NCBI GenBank assembly: GCA_963281255.1
Contig: OY725502.1
Location: forward strand, 3,720,001 to 3,784,000
Source: Aphrocallistes beatrix
Lineage: Eukaryota; Porifera; Hexactinellida; Sceptrulophora; Aphrocallistidae
Direction: 5' to 3'
DNA: 64,000 bases
Below, one piece after another: positions 37,501-46,500 of this stretch; position 1 is the first letter of the stretch; every line of letters starts with the position of its first letter. The notes beneath the pieces were generated by a model. The model searched no databases. It was not told the DNA's origin and saw only the letters and a program-made list of their open reading frames with translations. The position numbers were made by a program, and so were the translations under genes.

Positions 37501-40500
37501 TTTGGAAAAGTGGCTTGAATTCGCGGTTAAAGGTCAAATTAGAAAACAATTCGCCTAAAGATTGAAAAAAAAATGTTTCATATAGAATATAAAAATTACA
37601 ATATATAGTCGACTCTTTTAATAGGAATAAATCGGTCAGGACATTTTATTAAGCGGAGAACCCTATTAACCGAAAATATTTTGTATCAGCTTCTATCTGT
37701 GAGAACTATTCTGGTCCTGCCAAAAGTGGTCCGATTAAGCGGAGTCGACTTTATATTTAAAGAGTATCATAGTCGACTCTGCTTAAGTCTCGATATTTCG
37801 TCGAAATTAAGCAGAGCTCCAAATCAACCGAAGTAATTTAGTATTATTTTCTATGAATGGGAAAAATTCCGTTCCTGGATATATGTCTCAAATAAGTTAG
37901 ATTAAGTGGAGCCGACTTTTATAAGCAAATGTTAAATGGTAAATGACATTTCACCTGAAGTTGCATTAATAAAGAAGAATTCTCCATCCAGTACAGTTCT
38001 ATTGATAGAAAAGAAGAATACTCCTGCATCTCCAGTATCAGGATCAGTGGCCGTTATTGTCGTAATGTAAGTAATTGTAGGTGAATTCTCGTGGATAGAG
38101 GTGTTTATGGAGGAGGAGGGGAATTGAGGAGGCGTGTCAGGAGAATCTAGCAGATATATCGTAATGTTTGTAGTATCATTCTTTGGTACTGGATAGCCTC
38201 CATCATATGTGATTATTTGGAATTGAAGATTATTCCTAGAGAAAAATGTAACTAAAAATCTAAAACTCAAATTTTGAAAAAAAAAATTCAGCCTATTAAG
38301 TTGTATAAGCACCTAATATCTCTGTCTAAACTTGTATTAACAAATACTGCCCCTGTCATTTGATCAACATCCAATGTACCAGCCAACCCACACATGTTTT
38401 CATAGCAAAATGCTTGATTTCCTCCTAGAACGAAGTATCTAACTTCTCCGTTCAATCCCCGATCACTGTCCAATGCGGTAACATTCAATACGACGGTGTA
38501 TAGAGGAGTGCTCTCGTTGATGGTAGCAGTGTATTGCGGCTGAGAGAATATGGGAGCAGATGCGTCAGGTTCATGGACCTATTGAATAATTATATAAATA
38601 GTATACATAAGCTATACTACTGCACGAATCAGGTTGTATCCTATACAGACAACAGATAATATATAAATTATTGGATACTTGACCAATACATAATACTGTT
38701 GACTTTGGTGGTTGTTAGCATCAATCTTCATACGCATTTGCCTTGTATATGGTAAATGCGCTACTGCAGAGTAACATCCAAAGTATATGCACATTATGAA
38801 GTTAAAACATACACAGCTATAGCAGCAAACTGCAAACACTCTATCATATATGTACATATATCTTCGTTTACACTATGGATTTTATTTTTTTATTTTTTTA
38901 TTCAAAAAAACAACATTGGCATTTGTATATCCTTACTATTAAAACTCGATTAATGTTTGTATATATAAATACATATATTATATATGTAACGAATTGATTG
39001 AAGAAACTGCAGGCGCAGAAAGCTGATTTTTGCCATGTGGGAGTCTTTTGGCTATGGCTCCAGTAAGTTCTGAGCTCATACGAGCTCAGATCCTTATAAT
39101 TAACCAATGTGACCCCAGGCGACCGAAGGGAGCCTCCGGCGGACACAAAGTGTTCGCCAGCCGCGCAGCGCAAGCAAGCGAAGCGCGCTTGTGAGTAATT
39201 AAAGAGTACATAGTACTCGTATTATAAGTAAAATTTGAATGAAATCTGACTGGTCTTTGCTAATCATATGATGGTATAGAGAATTTGAATTTTTAATCAC
39301 TCACTCTTATAGAAATGTTAGCGGAGTCATATCTGCGTAGACTCGGTTCAGCATTGTCCATAGCTGTGAGAGAATAGTTGTACCATTCCTGCTGTGGCGA
39401 GTAACTCACTACAGCCGTGAGTGTGATGACTCCCGTGTTAGAATCAATAGAAAATGGTGTATTAGTGGGGGGTGTTAACCCATATGAAATCTGAGCATTC
39501 GTACCGATATCGTCATCTAAAATCAGCAAAAAATAAATTATTCGAAAAATCAAAGGAAAAAAGGAAAATCATCTTTATTAAAACTTGTTTTGACCACTGG
39601 AACATGTCTGTTTTCTAATTTGATGCTGCTGTAATATTAGCAATGCATCACGAGTCTATTTTGTCATGACTATAATATGAATAAATATGTTTTTATAATT
39701 CAGATCTACTCGTTCTGAATTATATAAAATATTTATTCATGATTACGGTCATTCTCTATATAAAAACTAGAAATATCCAGACAGTAAGCTCTGAATAATT
39801 AATTAGGCAGCGATTAGGATCAAAGCGATTGCTTTCAGATGATTGTAAATCTCAAGTTCCCAAGGTAAACAATACAATGCTCCGTAAACAGTCGCAATTT
39901 TAGCCTGGGCTAATGTTGGTCGGAAATTATTATAATCTACGTCTCTGCCCTCATCTAAAGTAGGATGCTATACCACAGCGGTATTCAAACTGAGGCTTCT
40001 CATATCTAACATATTATTAGCATGATTTTACTGTTGGGGGTACACAGAGAGTTCAAAAACAGTCTGGGGGGTACGCTTGGAAAAAAAGTTGACACCACTG
40101 CTATACCATATATAATAATTACTGGCAACATTTCATTATTTTCCAATGTTTATTGCGAATCGGCAATGATTTTTCAATAAAATCTAATAATGAATAATAG
40201 TGGCACGTGCGAGAATTAAAAGCAACATTACTTTTAAAAATAATCATCAGAGTAATATCATGATAGGCTAGTAGCTAGCACAGCTATACTATACTCTTCA
40301 TCCACTATACATAAGACTTCATTATAATGTCTTACACTAGTAACTAGCTGAGTTTAGTCAATAGGCTCTCGTATGTGACCAATAAAACTACATATAAGAA
40401 ATAATCATAATCTGATTCATTTTCTCTTTGAATTTCGTGATGAAGACGTGGATGCATATTTTTTACATCCTTTTTTATTTCACAGATGCATTTTCGATAC

Positions 40501-43500
40501 GAATTTTGTCAAAACCTGGAATTATGATACGTAAATTTCCTTACATAGCAAATGCTAATTTCTCACGAGATGTGATAGAACAATGTGACGTTCCTTGTGT
40601 GTGGACAGATAGGCCAGAAAACGCGGATGCTGTATTTTTCCTTATGATGCACAACACCCATGCTATAAGAGCATTTCGTGACGCTAAATTTGCTTCCATT
40701 TCGATAGGAGGTTCCAGTGAAGGCGCACATTACCATTCTCATTTGACAAATAAAGAGTTTTGGCAACATTTCGATGCCAGTGCGTTATTAGCTACTGGCT
40801 CTGATATCCCTTGGCTTACACAGATTTCAAGTTATGAAGAGATACAAAAAGTAAAGTCAAACCCTAACCCGATCAAAAAGGGAGCAACCGTAAGCTTCAA
40901 CTGTGAATCAAAAAATAGTCGAGAGAGAATCGTAATGGAAATGGATGCCATCCATCCTATTGACCGTATAGGCAAATGTCTGCATAATCACCCATGGCCC
41001 AATTGTGGTGACAGAATATGTTCCAAAGAGGAAGCATTGAGAAGATATGCGCTGTGTTTCGCTTTTGAAAATGGAGATGTTTCAGGCTACGTTACGGAGA
41101 AAATTCATCAGTGTTTCAGAGCGGGATCTCTACCTGTCTACTTAGGAACAGACATGGTCACGAAATATGTACCAAAAGGGTCGTTCATCAATATGCGAGA
41201 TTTCCCCTCACACATCGCCGTAGCTGAATATCTCGTCAAAGTTCTCAACAATGATAGTCTATACCGAAGCTATTTTGAATGGAAGAATAAACCTCTTGAT
41301 CCAGAGTTCGTACGTCTGAATAAACCTTTTTGGGATTCTACCATTTTCTGTCGGGTCTGTCGTTATGTCGACGTAAAGAAGAAAGGCTTGACTTGGGATA
41401 AAGAGACACAGAATGCAGTGGAGTATCGATCGAATGAACCGATAAAACCAATTGAAGCATCATCAACAATTGGCTCATTATTATCTGATGAGATTGGTCC
41501 CACCAAAGAGATTAAAAACACACAGAAGCGATTTATCGAAACCCCAGAACATGATTTTGTATACATAAAAACGTTCATCCAAGCAAGTATATTCTTTTCT
41601 CTGATCCTCATTACATATATTCTCAAACGACGGGGATATTTGAACAATTTCTTCAAGTTTGTCTCCGATACAGCTTCAAATTCAGGGTTGAGGTAATGAG
41701 TTTTTAAATATTAATGAAATATGTGAAATCTATTTATTAGTTTTTTGCTTATATAAACTTTATTAAATGCAAAATCATATCATAAAGCATAAATTTATTG
41801 GATACTTTATTCAAGAGATCGATGGAAACCAAAATTATACTTCTAGCTTCTTCTGCTGAAGAGGATGCGAATTTTGTAATTCAGAATTTTTAAATTAATG
41901 TGGGCTCTTTAGTTTGAACTTTGTCCGTTTAATCAAGATTTATTGTCTATGGACAAATCGATGAACTTTATAATGCTGATTATACAAGTAAATGCACTTA
42001 TCTGGTCATCTTACAGCTATACTTTGCACTGCCATATTGAAAGGCATTCATAATATCATTTGTACATCATATGTATAAGGAGATGATTTGTAGGATCAAT
42101 AAACTTTAAGGATGTGGTTATTAATTTCAAAACTCGAACCTCATTTTTAAATTCTAAAAGATGTTAAGATTAACATATACGAATATATTCATATAATAAT
42201 ATTCGAACTCAATTCATTGGAAACCTCTTCAAGTTGACTGATATGCGAGTTTTTTAATTTTATACTTGCCAAGTGTCCCGTTTTTTGGATTCCATGTATA
42301 AACTTTTCCATTGCGTTTCGCCATGTCCCGCGAAATTCAACGCTGCGTCCCGCTTTTATCATGGCTCAGGTTGGCATGTATGTAATGTATTATAAAATAT
42401 TATCTGAGTTGACTAATTCATGAATTATCAATGAATTACTCAAAATTTGAAACTAAAATAATGAAAAAATTATTTGATATTTCGCTTAGGGACTGAGCAA
42501 TGTTAGAGGTATATAACATGAGCAACCTTTTAACCACTTTTGGGCATAGAATCTGCAATAATGTTTGAGATTTTGAATAATTCATTAATTGAATAATTCA
42601 TAATTATTCATCATCTTTCAATGAATTAGTCAACTTAGAATATTATGGAATATGACCACATATTAATATATATATATATATATATTCTGACTTGACTTAC
42701 CCATAGCGGTTATTACTGATAAAACAAAACCTACACTCTCAGTATCAAGAAAATGTAGTTCGAAATAACTTGAATTAAAAGTAGGAGAGTTATCATTCAC
42801 ATCCTGTACTGATATGTTAATTGAGGAACTTGAAGTGTGAGCTTGAGCCTCTCCAAGATCAAATACGAATAAAGTGAAGTTGAACCCATCTCTTGTTTCC
42901 CTATCTAAACTCTGGATGAGGTAAAGAGACCCGTTCTTTGTGTCAATCTCAAAATGAGAATGATTTAATGAAAACCTAGAAGATAATTGAATTATAAGTT
43001 TTCAGAAAAGTATAATAGCTTCCAACCATGAGATTCCTGAAATTTATCTTCCATTCCATTTGATGAATTACAACGTATTGGTGGGTTTCATTTAAATGAA
43101 TTAAATTAATATTTATTGAAAAATGATGTGAGATTAACTGTGCTCATTAAAAGAAGATTGAATGCGTTTTATATTAGTTCGAAAATGTAAAAAAATAGTC
43201 CATTTCTAAAAATCAATAGATTTTACCACCAACCAGGGACGCCGAAATTTGGGAACCATCAGCCGATTGATGGGGCTTATTACAGGGTTGCATCTAGCCA
43301 CCCGTCAGGGGGGGTTAGCCCACCTGACCTCATTTATCCCCCTCTGAGAATCGAAAGTCTATCCAGGCCTACAGTAGCCACCCCCTCAAGGGGGATAGCA
43401 CCCTGAAAAATATTTATACCTTCTTGGCCCCCTCTGAGATCCAGGATTGGATCCAACCCTGATGGAATTCCATTATTAGAAAAAGTATATATCAAAAATG

Positions 43501-46500
43501 GATACTGAATACTGGGAATTAATTTATATAGCTTCTAATGCTATAGGAATACACAACAAATAAACTAATCCAATCATCCTACCACTGAAATGCCTAGGTT
43601 ACTACATAGAAAAGAAAATTTCTAATTATCTTTACTGAACACATAAGTCAGTCCGCATTTGCCACAGTATTGTCTATCGAAATGCGCAGCCATAAAGACG
43701 CCAGCTCCACACTCCTCGCTGGTGCATTCTCGTCTCAATCGAGTGACTTTTCCATTGTCATCGACTTTATAGAATTTCAAAGCTAATAGAACTTCCTTCT
43801 TTTTCTTATGGTGGTTCTTCTTTGGAGTGGAGTATTGCTTCTTTTTGCGCTTTTTCGCACCTCCGCTGAGTCCTAGCGAGAGATGAACTGTTGCTTCAGA
43901 CTCAATCCCACATTCCAATACCGTTTTCTCGTCGTCTAGCTCGTGACCTGAGAACAAGAGTCGTTGCGAATCTGTTGGGATGCTGGTCTTCTCTTCAATG
44001 GAGAGTTTAACGTCTTCGATGGTAGAGTTTGGGTCGAAATCGATCGGGATTGATTTCCCCGTTAATGTGTTCACGTAGAAACACATATAAACTAATTCAA
44101 TCACAAAAATAGGATTTAAATATATATAAAGCGAGTTTACCTTCAATATTTCGTTCTCCTAATTTCAATAACTTTTGTATATCGGTCTGGTAAAGTTCAA
44201 AATTGGTTGGGTTGTAAGCTAAATTTGTTCTGACTATATACGTATGAAAATAAGCTGAAATGTCATGCATTGGCCCTGTTATGGCTCAACAGATCTTGGA
44301 CAGTGGATGAGTCTAAAATCCTGTTACAATTGAAGTTGTTTTTTTTTTGTCGCTAGGTCTCTGTAAACATTGTTTTATTATTAGTAATAACTCCATTACA
44401 AAATATTCGGGGGGAATTTTGTTTGCCTTTTTTCGTTGCCTAGGCTATGAACTCAATTGAACAAAAAAAGTTTTGGCCAATAAGCAAAAGCTTAAAAAGT
44501 AGAAACTCATAAGCCTTCTAATGGCCGTTAGATCTAAGTCTATATACTAATGAATTAAAAAATTTCACATATATAACTATCATGTGGTTCACTTGATCAG
44601 TTGATAATGTTATGGGAGCATTTTGTCTAACTAACCTGATTGTTCCGTTTAGACCTTCATCTGGATCCGAGACAGAGAAAGTATACACACTGCTACCAAC
44701 CATCGTATCCTCAGAAACTGGAATGTCGAAATGGTCCATGGAAAACTTCGGAATGTTATCATTGATGTCGGTTAGAACTAAGGTTAGAGTGAAGTTATCA
44801 GAAAGACGTGGTTGCCCATTGTCTATGGCTATAATATTGAGTTGAATGACGGCGTCTAGGTCTCTATCCAGAGAGGAAGATACGCACAGTTTCCCGGTGA
44901 TAGGGTGGAGGGAAAATCGGTTAGATTGGTTAGATTGAGCCAAGACATATCTGAAGAAGTTGTGAGTATAAAAACAGAATTTAAATTAAGAATACAGTCA
45001 GGGTCGCTTATTGTGAACCACCAGGGGACCAAAAAATCTGTTCATAATAGAGATACTTCATATTAAGCGAACTATAATTAATACAAATCCTATCTAAAAA
45101 TGAAATTGGGACCAGGAGGTTAGTTCATAATAAACGAATGTTCATAATAAGCGACCCTGACTGTATACATTTCAAAGTTTTTTAGACAACTTTCTTAAGA
45201 ATCTGGTGGTATATCGTTTGAAAAATACAGAAATATTGAAAAAATCTGAAATGTATACCAAAAAGTTTGAGAATAATTGCCACACTTTCCATTGGAAATT
45301 GAAAATAAATTCTAATACGAAAGATTTAACAACTCACTCAATCTCAGCATTTGATCCATGGTCCAAATCAATACTTGTAACATTATCAATGAGAACAGTG
45401 TTGATGCTAACTGACTCGGGAAGTGTGAGAGTGAAAGATGACGGAGAGAGGATGACTGGAGCATTATCATTGATATCTACAATGGTGATGTTTAGTATGG
45501 CATAGGTGGTCAGTCCTGGACCGTCTGAAGCACTGATATTCAATACGATTCTAGGCGTCGAGTCAAAGTCGATTGAACCGTTCAGAACCTGAAAATGTTA
45601 GAATACAGTTACATTCCATTAAAATGCGTTTAAAATGAGAAATAGTTTATGTCAAATGGATCCAATTGAATCTTAAAAAATATTTTAAGATTAAATTGCA
45701 AGAAAAGTCAGAAAATTAACAACATTCCGGAGGGATTTTTAGAATATATTATTACTCTAATTGACTAGGATAAAAGAAAATCTTTCCTGTATGGTTTTAA
45801 ATTGACATTTTGTGGGATAGGAAGCCATTAAAATATTCAGTCGATGATCTTAATTGTATTTTACACAAGTACATAATAAAATTCGTAAAGTTAATGGGCC
45901 ATTCTATTCCGAGGAAGAGTAATTCAGAAAAACATTGCAGTAGAATAGGAAGGAATCAAAATAAACTGTGACTCCAGTGTTTCCATGGAGCAGTGATATA
46001 AACAAACTAATCTGACACAATGGATATTAAAAATTAGACAACGTTATTATAAATTAATAAATTCCACTTCGAGTAAAACAATTGAACCCGATTTTGCCAG
46101 GGTTCAATTCTATTTATAGAATAGACCCCACACTTTTACGGTTTCCCGCCCAAAGTGACTTAACCAGAAATGAGTTAATGAGCAAAATCCTTAGTTCGAC
46201 TCGGGTTAAGACTAGAGAGGATAAATGGTAAAAGTTGCTGTTTTTTTGCACAGTAAGTATTAAGTAAATATTATTTAATTTTTCTATTAATTAATAGGCG
46301 AAAAATTACGTTTTAGTATCCTAGATAGAGTTCAATGGAATTGTATAAAGCCGTTTAGAAAGCCAAACATTAACATCAGTTCCATGGAACTGAATTCTTC
46401 CTAACTAATTAGTATTTTAACCTTTATATCTCCACTATCCACGTCAATATCGAAGTAACCACTGCCTTCACCAGGTACAATACCATACAACACTCTCCCA

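Noticed and set aside
27338-37554. Treating the cadherin exon as a complete stand-alone gene
   Set aside because: It begins with a splice acceptor, lacks signal peptide and membrane span, and ends at gtaagt whose phase matches the next Cys-rich exon.
44087-44146. Upstream in-frame extension of RPS27A (20 extra codons)
   Set aside because: The internal ATG aligns exactly with ubiquitin Met1; the extension is hydrophobic AT-rich noise.
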